This document shows, in pieces, positions 13,644-21,197 of a stretch of DNA of 25,002 bases. The stretch lies in NCBI GenBank assembly GCA_002352425.1, contig DEIK01000044.1, forward strand, positions 1-25,002, written 5' to 3'. The position numbers were made by a program, and so were the translations under genes. Origin of the DNA: Rhodobacteraceae bacterium UBA2776 (GTDB lineage: Bacteria > Pseudomonadota > Alphaproteobacteria > Rhodobacterales > Rhodobacteraceae). The notes beneath the pieces are model-generated. The model was not told the DNA's origin and did not search any database. It saw only the letters and a list, made by a program, of their open reading frames with translations. Position 1 is the first letter of the stretch. Each line of letters opens with the position of its first letter.

Positions 13644-15818
13644 TCAATCTCTGGTGTGGGTCAGTTCGGGCACATCGGCCGCTCCAACCTTGCCTCGACC
13701 CGACAGTGATGGGTTTTCCATAAAGAAACGGTGGCAATTGAAAGGCTGCGCCTCGGTTGCGGTTTTTGGGCGCAGGTAGCTGCCATCAGCGGACAAAACC
13801 CAGCTTTGCGCCTCATCCGCCAGGTTTGCGGCCATGATTTGCCCCATAATCTGGGCCTTGACGGTGGCATTCGTTGCTTCGATGAGCGTTTCAACGCGGC
13901 GGTTCAGGTTGCGGCCCATCCAATCAGCGGATGAGAAATAGACCTTGGCCTTTTTGGCGGGCAACCCGTGGCCGTTGCCAAAGCACACAATGCGTGAATG
14001 CTCTAAAAACCGCCCGACAATAGATTTGACGCGGATGTTTTCCGATAACCCCTTGATGCCTGGGCGCAAACCACAAATGCCACGTAAAACAAGATTGATT
14101 TTCACACCCGCCTGAGAGGCCGCGTAGAGCGCGTCGATCACTACGGGGTCCACCAGCGAATTCATCTTGGCCCAGATTTCGGCGCGCTTGCCGTCACGGG
14201 CGAAATCAGCCTCGCGCTGAATATTTTCAATCAGGGTGGATTTCAGGTTTAGCGGCGCAATCGACAGGTTTTCCATCCCGTCGGGCGGGGCGGAACCGGA
14301 TAAGTAGTTGAACACTTTGGTCGCGTCACGGCCCAAGGCCTCGTTGCAAGTGAACAGCGACAGGTCCGTGTAAATCCGTGCCGTGATAGGGTGGTAGTTG
14401 CCGGTGCCAAAATGGGTGTAAGTCACCAGCTTGTCGCCCTCGCGGCGCACCACGATGCTGATTTTGGCGTGGGTTTTGTAGTTCAAAAACCCGTAAACCA
14501 CATGGGCACCCGCGCGCTCTAAGCGGCGTGATTGACGTATGTTGGCGGCTTCATCAAAACGCGCCTTCAGCTCGACCAATGCGGTGACGGATTTGCCAGA
14601 CTCGGCTGCTTCGCACAGGGCGGAAACAATGGGAGAATTGCGCGACGTTCGGTAAAACGTCTGTTTGATCGCCACCACATCTGGGTCGCGCGCGGCCTGT
14701 TCCAAAAAACGCACGACGGTGTCAAACGTCTCATAGGGGTGGTGCAGCAGCAGGTCTTTTTGACGGATGGCCGCAAACATGTCGCCCTCAAAATCCAGCA
14801 CCCGTTCAGGCACGCGTGGGCTGAAATTCGGCCAGAGCAAATCCGGGCGCGCATCGGTGACCAATTCTGACAGGTCGGTCAGGCCCAACATACCGTCGAT
14901 CTCGACAACTTCGTCGTCCTCAACGTGCAATTCCTGCGTGATTAAGCGGCGCAATCCAGACGGCGCGTCAGCCGAGATCTTCAACCGCACCACATCACCA
15001 CGACGGCGCCGTTTCAGCGCTACCTCAAACTCGCGCACAAGGTCTTCGGCCTCGTCCTCGACCTCCAGGTCGCTGTTGCGCAGTACGCGAAAAGCACAGC
15101 TACCCTTGGTGGCATAGCCCGGAAACAACGCGTCCAGATGCAGCAGCAGCAACTCTTCAAGTGGCAAGAAACGTTGCGCTTTGCCAGTTGATGGCAGCGC
15201 AATAAACCGGTCGATCTGTTGGGGGATCGGCAGCAGGGCTTGCAAGGGGCGCTTGTCTGATACACGTTCAAGTTTCAGCGCCAGTGAAAAGCCTTCATTG
15301 GGAATGAACGGAAAAGGGTGGGCCGGATCAATCGCCAGTGGCGAAAGCACCGGAAACACTTGGGTCAAAAAGAAGGTCTCGATAAAAGCCTTGTCCGCGT
15401 CCGTCAGGTTTTCGCTAACCAACAGGGTGATCTCTTGGCCGGACAGTTCGCTGTGCAATGTGTTCCAAACCCGCTGTTGTTCTTGCAAAAGATTGCGTGC
15501 ATCCGCGTTGATCAAAACCAGCTGTTGCGCAGGGCTAAGCCCGTCGATCGAGGGCGCGGTATTGCCCGCGTCGGCCAATTCTTGCAGGCCTGCTACCCGC
15601 ACGGTAAAGAACTCATCCAAGTTGGTGGCCGAAATCGACAAAAACCGCAGGCGTTCCAACAGTGGTACGCGAGGGTTCTCGGCCTCTTCCAAAACGCGCC
15701 AGTTAAAGGCCAGCCAGGACAGCTCGCGGTTGAAGAACCGTTTGGGGCCGGAGCGGTCCTCATCGGGCAGGGCGGTGGCCGGTTCGAACGGGGCTTTTAG
15801 GAAATTCGCTTGGGTCAT
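13644..15818 (-). CDS. ppk: polyphosphate kinase 1
   Basis: PPK1 reversibly polymerises the gamma-phosphate of ATP into polyphosphate, usually at the membrane face. The 724-residue protein has the N-terminal domain start (RFFNRELSWLAFNWRVLEEA), the head domain, then the two phospholipase D-like catalytic domains. In these, H450 in YKTHAKIS is the expected autophosphorylated histidine and the histidine of FLEHSRIVCF the second. MTQANFL at 15818 is chosen over an in-frame ATG at 15902 because the longer form would overlap the hda stop region and adds a tail unlike homologues; the ribosome binding site is weak. It lies 34 bases downstream of hda and 37 upstream of ppx, so it is probably mid-operon. 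Confidence 0.95.
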   Translation of the reverse strand: MTQANFLKAPFEPATALPDEDRSGPKRFFNRELSWLAFNWRVLEEAENPRVPLLERLRFLSISATNLDEFFTVRVAGLQELADAGNTAPSIDGLSPAQQLVLINADARNLLQEQQRVWNTLHSELSGQEITLLVSENLTDADKAFIETFFLTQVFPVLSPLAIDPAHPFPFIPNEGFSLALKLERVSDKRPLQALLPIPQQIDRFIALPSTGKAQRFLPLEELLLLHLDALFPGYATKGSCAFRVLRNSDLEVEDEAEDLVREFEVALKRRRRGDVVRLKISADAPSGLRRLITQELHVEDDEVVEIDGMLGLTDLSELVTDARPDLLWPNFSPRVPERVLDFEGDMFAAIRQKDLLLHHPYETFDTVVRFLEQAARDPDVVAIKQTFYRTSRNSPIVSALCEAAESGKSVTALVELKARFDEAANIRQSRRLERAGAHVVYGFLNYKTHAKISIVVRREGDKLVTYTHFGTGNYHPITARIYTDLSLFTCNEALGRDATKVFNYLSGSAPPDGMENLSIAPLNLKSTLIENIQREADFARDGKRAEIWAKMNSLVDPVVIDALYAASQAGVKINLVLRGICGLRPGIKGLSENIRVKSIVGRFLEHSRIVCFGNGHGLPAKKAKVYFSSADWMGRNLNRRVETLIEATNATVKAQIMGQIMAANLADEAQSWVLSADGSYLRPKTATEAQPFNCHRFFMENPSLSGRGKVGAADVPELTHTRD

Positions 15819-15852
15819 TTGGGGCGCCAAAATAGTGGGGATGCTGGGGCTG

Positions 15853-16536
15853 TTATGCCGTGTTTTTATCCCAATTGTCCAGCACTTGCGCGGCGATACC
15901 ATGGCTGATGGCGCGGCGCTCGCTTAGCGCGGCTTTGTCCAGTGCGGCGACCAACAAACCTGCCGTATCAAACGAGCGATCCATGCGTTTGATCAGGTAG
16001 GCGATCAGTTTGGGCTGCACGTCGATTTGGCGGTCCGCGAACAGTTTGATCAGCACTGCCGACAGCAGCGCATCATCAGGGGCGGGCAGGGCGGTGACAC
16101 TTGTGGCGCTCATTCGGCTTTGCAGATCGGGCAGGCTCAACGCCCAGTGGTTGGGTGCCAGATCGGCCGTCAGCAATAGCGGCGTACCGGTTTCGCGCAT
16201 CAAGTTATGCAGGTGAAACAACGCCTCTTGGGCTGCGGGGGCAGTGGCGATGTCGCGGATGTCCTCAACGGCGATAGGGGCGTTTGCAAGGGTTGGAATG
16301 TCGGCTTTGGCCAAATCCTGTGCGGCAACCACTGTCGCGCCTAGCTCCGAGGCCCAGACCTGTGTCAGATGGGTTTTCCCTGATCCAATAGGCCCGATCA
16401 GCGCCAATTTTGCATCCGGCCATTTTGGCCAATCCTCAAGCATTTTGACGGCCAGCGCATTGGCCGGGGAGATAAAAAAATCATCCCGCCCAAGTGCCGT
16501 TTTTACGGGCAGATCAAAGGTCATTTGTTCGGCCAT
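15853..16536 (-). CDS. hdaA: DnaA-related replication regulator HdaA
   Basis: This 227-residue AAA+ protein is homologous to the DnaA ATPase domain without the DNA-binding domain. Hda-type proteins bind the replication clamp and make DnaA hydrolyse ATP, preventing re-initiation. The N-terminal QMTFDLP (residues 4-10) fits the clamp-binding motif. Walker A is GPIGSGKT at 48-55 and the Walker B-like strand is IAVEDI. A DnaA-like sensor region includes LPDLQSRMSA, and the C-terminal helices end DNWDKNTA. It starts two bases after the transporter stop, implying translational coupling, and is followed closely by ppk and ppx. Some genomes annotate it simply as a chromosomal replication initiator DnaA-like protein. 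Confidence 0.9.
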   Translation of the reverse strand: MAEQMTFDLPVKTALGRDDFFISPANALAVKMLEDWPKWPDAKLALIGPIGSGKTHLTQVWASELGATVVAAQDLAKADIPTLANAPIAVEDIRDIATAPAAQEALFHLHNLMRETGTPLLLTADLAPNHWALSLPDLQSRMSATSVTALPAPDDALLSAVLIKLFADRQIDVQPKLIAYLIKRMDRSFDTAGLLVAALDKAALSERRAISHGIAAQVLDNWDKNTA

Positions 16537-16538
16537 GC

Positions 16539-17645
16539 TCAGTCTTCTTTAGGCGTGTCGGTCACGTCAGTCGTGTCCGTTCCAACTGATTTGCCAGAAA
16601 GGCCTTGATACAACCGCCCGCCTTGATATTGGCCAATACCAAAGCGAATTAACACGCCAATAATGGCCGCCACAGGTACAGCAACCAACATGCCGACAAA
16701 GCCGAACAATGTGCCAAACACCGACAAGGAAAACATCAACCACACTGGATGCAAACCCACAGAATTTCCAACCAGTTTCGGAGTGATCACATTGCCTTCC
16801 AGCGCCTGACCCAATGCAAAAACACCGGCAACCAAACCCAGTGACACCCAATCACCCCAGAACTGGAACAGGCCCAGCCCGATGGCCAATGCGCCGCCGA
16901 TCAACGCACCGATATAGGGAATGAAGGTGATTAATCCGGCAAACGCCCCAACCAGCAAGCCAAATTGCAGGCCAACCAACATCAGGCCAATGGCATAAAA
17001 AACCCCCATCGTTAAACAAACGGTGCCTTGGCCACGGATGAATGAGGAGAGTGTGCGATCGACTTCGCGGGCCAACTGGCGGACAATCGGCGCATGATCC
17101 AGCGGCAGATAGCCGTCGATCTTGGCGACCATCTTGTCCCAGTCTAGCAACATGTAAAAGGCCACCACCGGCACGATCACCATCAAAAGAACGATGTTGA
17201 GAAGGCTCATGGCAGAGGACAAAACAGTATTCACCAACTCCCCACCTTTGGATTGTATGGCTTGCCCCAAACTGTCAAGCGTTTGACGCAGGTTGGAGTT
17301 TTCATCCATCAAAGTTGGAAAGCGTTCGGTCAGGAAATTATACAGTTTGGTAAAGATTTCAGGCGCCGAATTTACCAGCGAAATGGTTTGCTCAACCAGG
17401 GTTGGAACGATCAACAATGCGATCAAAACAAACAAAACCACCGCGAAAATCGTGATCACCACCGTGGCCAACACCCGCGATAACCCCATGCTCTCCAGGC
17501 GGTCTGCGACCGGATCCAGAAAGTAGGCAATCGCCCCGCCCAACACGAAGGGCAAGATCACATCGCCTAAAAACCACAGCATCACCAACAGAATGGCTGC
17601 AATGATGCCCCAGTATTTGGACTGCTGTTGAACCGGTAGGGCCAT
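16539..17645 (-). CDS. AI-2E family transporter (inner-membrane permease)
   Basis: This 368-residue integral membrane protein belongs to the AI-2E/PerM family, whose members export autoinducer-2 or act as other permeases; the substrate here is unknown. Hydrophobic segments occur at the N-terminus (WGIIAAILLVMLWFLGDVIL, LPFVLGGAIAYFL, ATVVITIFAVVLFVLIALLI), in the middle (LNIVLLMVIVPVVAFYMLL) and in the C-terminal half. The family segment FAGLITFIPYIGALIGG and the later GNVITPKLVGNSVGLHPVW are present. AGGAG lies six bases before ATG 17645; an in-frame ATG at 17669 lacks this. The C-terminus ends in a Thr/Asp-rich tail. It is the first gene of the minus-strand transporter-hdaA-ppk-ppx run and is divergent from proS. 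Confidence 0.92.
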   Translation of the reverse strand: MALPVQQQSKYWGIIAAILLVMLWFLGDVILPFVLGGAIAYFLDPVADRLESMGLSRVLATVVITIFAVVLFVLIALLIVPTLVEQTISLVNSAPEIFTKLYNFLTERFPTLMDENSNLRQTLDSLGQAIQSKGGELVNTVLSSAMSLLNIVLLMVIVPVVAFYMLLDWDKMVAKIDGYLPLDHAPIVRQLAREVDRTLSSFIRGQGTVCLTMGVFYAIGLMLVGLQFGLLVGAFAGLITFIPYIGALIGGALAIGLGLFQFWGDWVSLGLVAGVFALGQALEGNVITPKLVGNSVGLHPVWLMFSLSVFGTLFGFVGMLVAVPVAAIIGVLIRFGIGQYQGGRLYQGLSGKSVGTDTTDVTDTPKED

Positions 17646-17719
17646 GATTGCTCCTGTTTTCCTTATCACTTTTTGACCTATGCGTGGGCGCGTTGCAAGG
17701 GGGCAGGCCGCATGGGTTC

Positions 17720-17748
17720 TTGTCTGACCCTGCCAGATCGCCTAAACG
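17720..17748 (+). promoter_or_regulatory. candidate promoter for proS
   Basis: TTGTCT (17720-17725) and TAAACG (17743-17748) are spaced by 17 bases in the 145-base divergent region between the AI-2E gene and proS. The -10 box is imperfect. This would give a leader of about 35 bases. Confidence 0.35.
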
Positions 17749-17790
17749 GAGCAGCAACAGACATATGTTTATCGAAAAAGGTTCCTCCAG

Positions 17791-19128
17791 ATGCGTCTAA
17801 GCCGATATTTCCTGCCCGTTCTAAAAGAAAACCCAGCTGAGGCGAAAATTGTCTCGCATCGCTATATGTTGCGGGCCGGGATGATCAAACAGGCCAGCGC
17901 AGGCATTTATTCATGGCTGCCGCTGGGCCTGAAAGTTCTGCGCAACATCGAGCGGATCGTGAACGAGGAACAGGCCCGCGCTGGGCACATCCCGATCCTG
18001 ATGCCGACTGTTCAGTCAGCCGATTTGTGGCGCGAGAGCGGACGCTTCGATGATTTTGGTGCCGAGATGCTGCGAATTTCGGATCGGCACGGGCGCGACA
18101 TGCTATACGGCCCCACCAATGAGGAACAGGTTACCGACATTTTCCGCAGCCACGTCAACAGCTACAAAGACCTGCCGCTGACGCTCTATCAAATCCAGTG
18201 GAAATTCCGCGACGAGGTCCGGCCACGGTTCGGCATCATGCGGGGCCGCGAATTTTTGATGAAGGATGGCTACAACTTCGACATTGATTATGACGCGGCC
18301 ATTCATTCCTATAACCGCCACATGGTCAGCTATCTGCGCACCTACGAGCGCATGGGGCTGCAAGCCATTCCTATGCGGGCCGATTCCGGCGCAATGGGCG
18401 GCGACGACACCCATGAATTCTTGGTTCTGGCCGACACCGGCGAATCCGAGGTGTTCTACGACAGTGCTATTTTGGATATGAAATTTGGTGATCGCGACGT
18501 GGATTTCGACAATGTCGAAGAATGCGCAGGCATCGCCAAAGATTGGACGACGCCCTACGCACGCACCGATGAAACCCACGACGAGGCGCTGTTTAACGAA
18601 GTCCCAGAAGAGCGCCGTAAAACCTCGCGCGGTATCGAGGTTGGGCAGATTTTCTATTTTGGCACCAAATATTCTGAAGCAATGGGGGCCAATGTGGTCA
18701 CAGACAGCGGTGATCGGGTACCCGTCCACATGGGCAGCCACGGCATTGGCGTCTCGCGTCTATTGGGTGCCATCATCGAGGCCAGCCATGACGACAAAGG
18801 CATCATTTGGCCCGAAGGCGTGACACCATTCCATTGCGGCATCATCAACCTGAAACAGGGCGACGATGAGGCCGACGCAGCCTGCGAGGGGCTTTATGCT
18901 GCGCTGACGGCTGCGGGTCTTGAGCCACTTTACGATGATCGCAACGAGCGCGCAGGCGGCAAATTCGCCTCGATGGACCTGATCGGTCTGCCATGGCGCA
19001 TTACGGTTGGGCCACGCGGATTGAAAAACGGTGTGGTCGAATTGACCAGCCGCAAAACCGGCGAAAGCGTTGAAATGCCGCCAGAAGAGGCCGCCGCCAA
19101 AGTGGTCGCAATCTACGCCGCTCTATAA
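17791..19128 (+). CDS. proS: prolyl-tRNA synthetase, short alphaproteobacterial type
   Basis: ProS charges tRNA-Pro with proline. At 445 residues it is the short form that lacks the roughly 180-residue editing insertion between motifs 2 and 3. Class II signatures are present: N-terminal MRLSRYFLPVLKE, motif 1 region AGIYSWLPLGLKVLRNIE, TNEEQVTD, motif 2 FRDEVRPRFGIMRGREFLMKD, and motif 3 SHGIGVSRLLGAIIE. The C-terminal anticodon-binding domain (LEPLYDDRNERAGGKFASMD) follows. An AAAGG precedes the ATG at a rather long 12 bases. It is convergent with cbpM. Missing editing implies that mischarged Ala-tRNA-Pro would need a separate editing protein, not present in this window. Confidence 0.97.
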   Translation: MRLSRYFLPVLKENPAEAKIVSHRYMLRAGMIKQASAGIYSWLPLGLKVLRNIERIVNEEQARAGHIPILMPTVQSADLWRESGRFDDFGAEMLRISDRHGRDMLYGPTNEEQVTDIFRSHVNSYKDLPLTLYQIQWKFRDEVRPRFGIMRGREFLMKDGYNFDIDYDAAIHSYNRHMVSYLRTYERMGLQAIPMRADSGAMGGDDTHEFLVLADTGESEVFYDSAILDMKFGDRDVDFDNVEECAGIAKDWTTPYARTDETHDEALFNEVPEERRKTSRGIEVGQIFYFGTKYSEAMGANVVTDSGDRVPVHMGSHGIGVSRLLGAIIEASHDDKGIIWPEGVTPFHCGIINLKQGDDEADAACEGLYAALTAAGLEPLYDDRNERAGGKFASMDLIGLPWRITVGPRGLKNGVVELTSRKTGESVEMPPEEAAAKVVAIYAAL

Positions 19129-19133
19129 GGGAC

Positions 19134-19153
19134 AGGGCGGTGAAAGCCGCCCT
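19134..19153. terminator. short GC hairpin between convergent proS and cbpM
   Basis: AGGGCGG (19134-19140) pairs with CCGCCCT (19147-19153) around a TGAAAG loop, six bases after the proS stop and overlapping the cbpM stop. It has no T-run, so its strength as a terminator is doubtful. Confidence 0.4.
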
Positions 19154-19481
19154 AATCCTCGCTCAATGCCGCCAAAACACGGACCTGAACGTCTTGCGGC
19201 TGGGCCTCAATGGCTTCCATCACGCGATGCAACTCGCCGCGCACCCCGTGCAGCTGATCAATCAGCGACAGCACCACGCCCAAAGCATCTTCCTTCAGGT
19301 CGAACTGCTCTGTCAGATCGCAAATCAGCTCGATCCGCGCCAAATCAGCGAGGCTGAAGACCGGTCCGGCCTCGGATTGGGTCGGGAACAGGAATTCCTG
19401 TTTCACATAGGTGGTCAATCGCGCGCGGGTCAGGCGGGTGACGGTGGTGATGGTTTCTTGCTCGGAATAAAAACGGCTCAT
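19152..19481 (-). CDS. cbpM: chaperone modulator CbpM
   Basis: This 109-residue MerR-like helical protein is the small partner that binds the J-domain of CbpA and limits its co-chaperone activity. The N-terminal part (MSRFYSEQETITTVTRLTRA, RLTTYVKQEFLFPTQ) and the middle (FSLADLARIELICDLTEQFD) have the family layout, followed by a coiled helix that ends the protein. Its ATG overlaps the cbpA stop by four bases (ATGA), the tight coupling expected for a pair that must be made in balance. It is convergent with proS. Confidence 0.9.
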   Translation of the reverse strand: MSRFYSEQETITTVTRLTRARLTTYVKQEFLFPTQSEAGPVFSLADLARIELICDLTEQFDLKEDALGVVLSLIDQLHGVRGELHRVMEAIEAQPQDVQVRVLAALSED

Positions 19482-20398
19482 TTCGACATCCCTTCGCGTG
19501 GATCATATCCGTGGGTCTTGCGCCAATCCTCCATGAACGCGGACAAGTCTGCATCCACGTCTGGCGGCATGACGATGCGTAACTCGACCCGTTGATCGCC
19601 CGCAGGCTTGCCGCTCGGTTTCACGCCACGCCCCTTTAGACGCAAAGTCTGGCCACTGCTGGCCCCCTTGGGAATGGTCAGATTGACGGAGCCGCCAATG
19701 GTTGGCGTCGCGATTTTACCGCCCAACACGGCTTCGTCCACGGTGATAGGCAGGGTGACGTAAATGTCGTCCCCCTCGCGCACAAAAACCTTGTGGGGCA
19801 ACACGGTGATGGTGACATAGGCGTCGCCCCGCGCGCCCTTGCCGCGCCCCGCAGCCCCTTTGCCCCGCAGCCGAATGGTCTGGCCATCTGCAGTGCCGAC
19901 AGGAATCTTAACCTCAAGATTGTCGCCAGAGGGCAGGGTGATGCGTTTCTTGCCACCCTGAACAGCCTCCATGAAGCTGACCTCAAGAGAAAAGCGCGCA
20001 TCGGTTCCGCGCGCATCAAACCCACCATGTGCTGCATGGGCCTGTCGTTGGCGCAAAATATCGGCAAACACATCCGACATATCGCCAAAATCCTGATACC
20101 CATGCGAGGATTGCGACCCATGCCCGGGCTGCCCGGCATAATCGCGGTAGAATTTACGCTCGGGTTGCTTTTCAGCCCCCGCAGCATCAATTTCACCCGC
20201 GTCATACCGGCGGCGCTGGTCGGGATCTTTCAGGAAATCATAGGCGTTTGAGGCAGCTTTGAATTTGGCTTCGGCCTTGCTGTCCCCCGGATTAAGGTCC
20301 GGATGGCTATCGCGAGCAATCTTGCGATAGGCTTTTTTGATCTCGGCGTCGGTGGCTGATTTCTTGAGACCGAGGGCCGCGTAGGGGTCATTGCTCAT
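19478..20398 (-). CDS. cbpA: DnaJ-type co-chaperone CbpA
   Basis: This 306-residue J-protein activates DnaK and, in enterobacteria, also binds curved DNA. The J-domain at residues 3-70 includes DPYAALGLKKSATDAEIKKA and HPD at 32-34. A linker rich in Gly, Ser and His (residues about 90-130) follows, then two beta-sandwich substrate domains (FSLEVSFMEAVQGGKKRITL and HKVFVREGDDIYVTLPITVD). The DnaJ zinc-finger cysteines are absent, which identifies the CbpA class. MSNDPY at 20398 is preferred over an ATG two codons earlier (20404) because GGAG is nine bases away rather than three. It is followed by cbpM with a four-base overlap. The neighbours proS and lolC are functionally unrelated. Confidence 0.92.
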   Translation of the reverse strand: MSNDPYAALGLKKSATDAEIKKAYRKIARDSHPDLNPGDSKAEAKFKAASNAYDFLKDPDQRRRYDAGEIDAAGAEKQPERKFYRDYAGQPGHGSQSSHGYQDFGDMSDVFADILRQRQAHAAHGGFDARGTDARFSLEVSFMEAVQGGKKRITLPSGDNLEVKIPVGTADGQTIRLRGKGAAGRGKGARGDAYVTITVLPHKVFVREGDDIYVTLPITVDEAVLGGKIATPTIGGSVNLTIPKGASSGQTLRLKGRGVKPSGKPAGDQRVELRIVMPPDVDADLSAFMEDWRKTHGYDPREGMSK

Positions 20399-20431
20399 GG
20401 GCATATGCTCCGGTGATTATGTGTTACACCC

Positions 20432-20459
20432 GATATAGTCACATTTCGCACATTTTAAA
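20432..20459 (-). promoter_or_regulatory. candidate promoter for cbpAM
   Basis: On the minus strand, TTTAAA (20459-20454) and TATATC (20437-20432) are spaced by 16 bases, about 34 bases ahead of the chosen cbpA start. It is not an evident heat-shock (RpoH) type. The match is partial. Confidence 0.3.
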
Positions 20460-20498
20460 GGCTTTACCGCGCTGCAGGTTAGTCCACAGACGAATAAA

Positions 20499-20521
20499 GC
20501 GCGCGTTGAGAAAACGCGCGC
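20499..20521 (-). terminator. hairpin terminator of the small secreted protein gene
   Basis: A perfect 9-bp stem, GCGCGCGTT (20499-20507) with AACGCGCGC (20513-20521) and a 5-base loop, is followed on the minus strand by TTTATT. It lies about 60 bases downstream of the 98-residue secreted protein gene and upstream of cbpA, separating the two transcripts. Confidence 0.7.
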
Positions 20522-20582
20522 CTTAATGAATTCGATATCAGTTGATTTAGGGGCAAATAGCTTTGCAACCCAACCTGGTGAC

Positions 20583-20879
20583 CTAGCCTTGTAGCATAGG
20601 CTTACATTTACGTGGCGCCTTTGGTAGGCCGACGGTTTGTGGGTTCACAATCAGGTGCCACGTTGGCGCATAGCCCGGGGCCTGAGCACGCGAGTAGGAA
20701 CAGCCGTTGGACAGGGTCTGCCATTGGCCGCCATTGCTGACTTTGCCATTGTTGGTAGAGGTCGTGCTAATGCGAAGATTTGAGTTGTTTTGTTGATCAG
20801 CGTTCACCGCATGTGTGAAACCCGCAGACAAAGCCAGTGCAGAAAGAAGTGTAAGTGTTTTCGTGTTGAACCGTGTCAT
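20583..20879 (-). CDS. small secreted protein of unknown function (98 aa)
   Basis: The protein has a signal peptide (hydrophobic LTLLSALALSAGFTHAVNA, cleavage probably after residue 27). A low-complexity Asn/Ser/Thr stretch (residues 29-50) follows, then a compact C-terminal part with WQTLSNGCSYSRAQAPGYAP, TWHLIVNPQTVGLP and a final RKCKPMLQG. The two mature cysteines, C60 and C92, probably form a disulfide. I recall a similar NGCSYxRAQAPGxxPTWHLI pattern in small exported proteins of other Rhodobacterales, with no known function. AGGAG sits eight bases before ATG 20879; a longer in-frame start at 20927 would bury the signal peptide and was rejected. It has its own terminator (20499-20521), so it is a single-gene unit. 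Confidence 0.8.
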   Translation of the reverse strand: MTRFNTKTLTLLSALALSAGFTHAVNADQQNNSNLRISTTSTNNGKVSNGGQWQTLSNGCSYSRAQAPGYAPTWHLIVNPQTVGLPKAPRKCKPMLQG

Positions 20880-21136
20880 CGTGTTACTCCTAAAAAATGA
20901 GCGCCCTGCAGTGGTGCTGCCTGACAATTGATGAAGCAGTACTAGTTTTGAAATATGGAGTCATTAAGGCAGCGGTGTGAAAATACCAAGTCATAGGGAT
21001 TTGGCGCTTATCCGCGCTTTTTGACTTTCATCGGCGTTTTCCCGCTTTTATTGATGTTTTTAGATGATTTTTAGCCATTGGTCGTGGGGGCAAAGATCAG
21101 GATTTGGCATCTGGCGTATTGGTTGATATCGCATGC
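20880..21136. other. divergent intergenic region, T-rich on the plus strand
   Basis: Between the small secreted protein gene (minus) and lolC (plus) there are about 318 bases without a gene; this entry covers the part before the lolC promoter. At 21001-21075 the plus strand has repeated short T-runs after GCGC, GGCG and GATG units, including GCGC-TTATCC-GCGC followed by TTTTT. It could hold the A-rich upstream promoter region of the minus-strand gene or a weak terminator-like element. No clear promoter for the minus-strand gene was found. Confidence 0.4.
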
Positions 21137-21165
21137 TTGACCCGACCAGCGGATGGCGTCAAAAT
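21137..21165 (+). promoter_or_regulatory. candidate sigma-70 promoter for lolC
   Basis: TTGACC (21137-21142, five of six matches) and CAAAAT (21160-21165) are separated by 17 bases. Transcription would start near 21172, leaving a 26-base leader that contains the GAGG ribosome binding site (21185-21188) for the GTG start at 21198. Confidence 0.5.
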
Positions 21166-21197
21166 CCGGCAAAACAATAAGAATGAGGATCAGAACA

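Noticed and set aside
15181..15927. A 248-codon plus-strand open frame opposite ppk
   Set aside because: Antisense shadow of the conserved N-terminal part of ppk.
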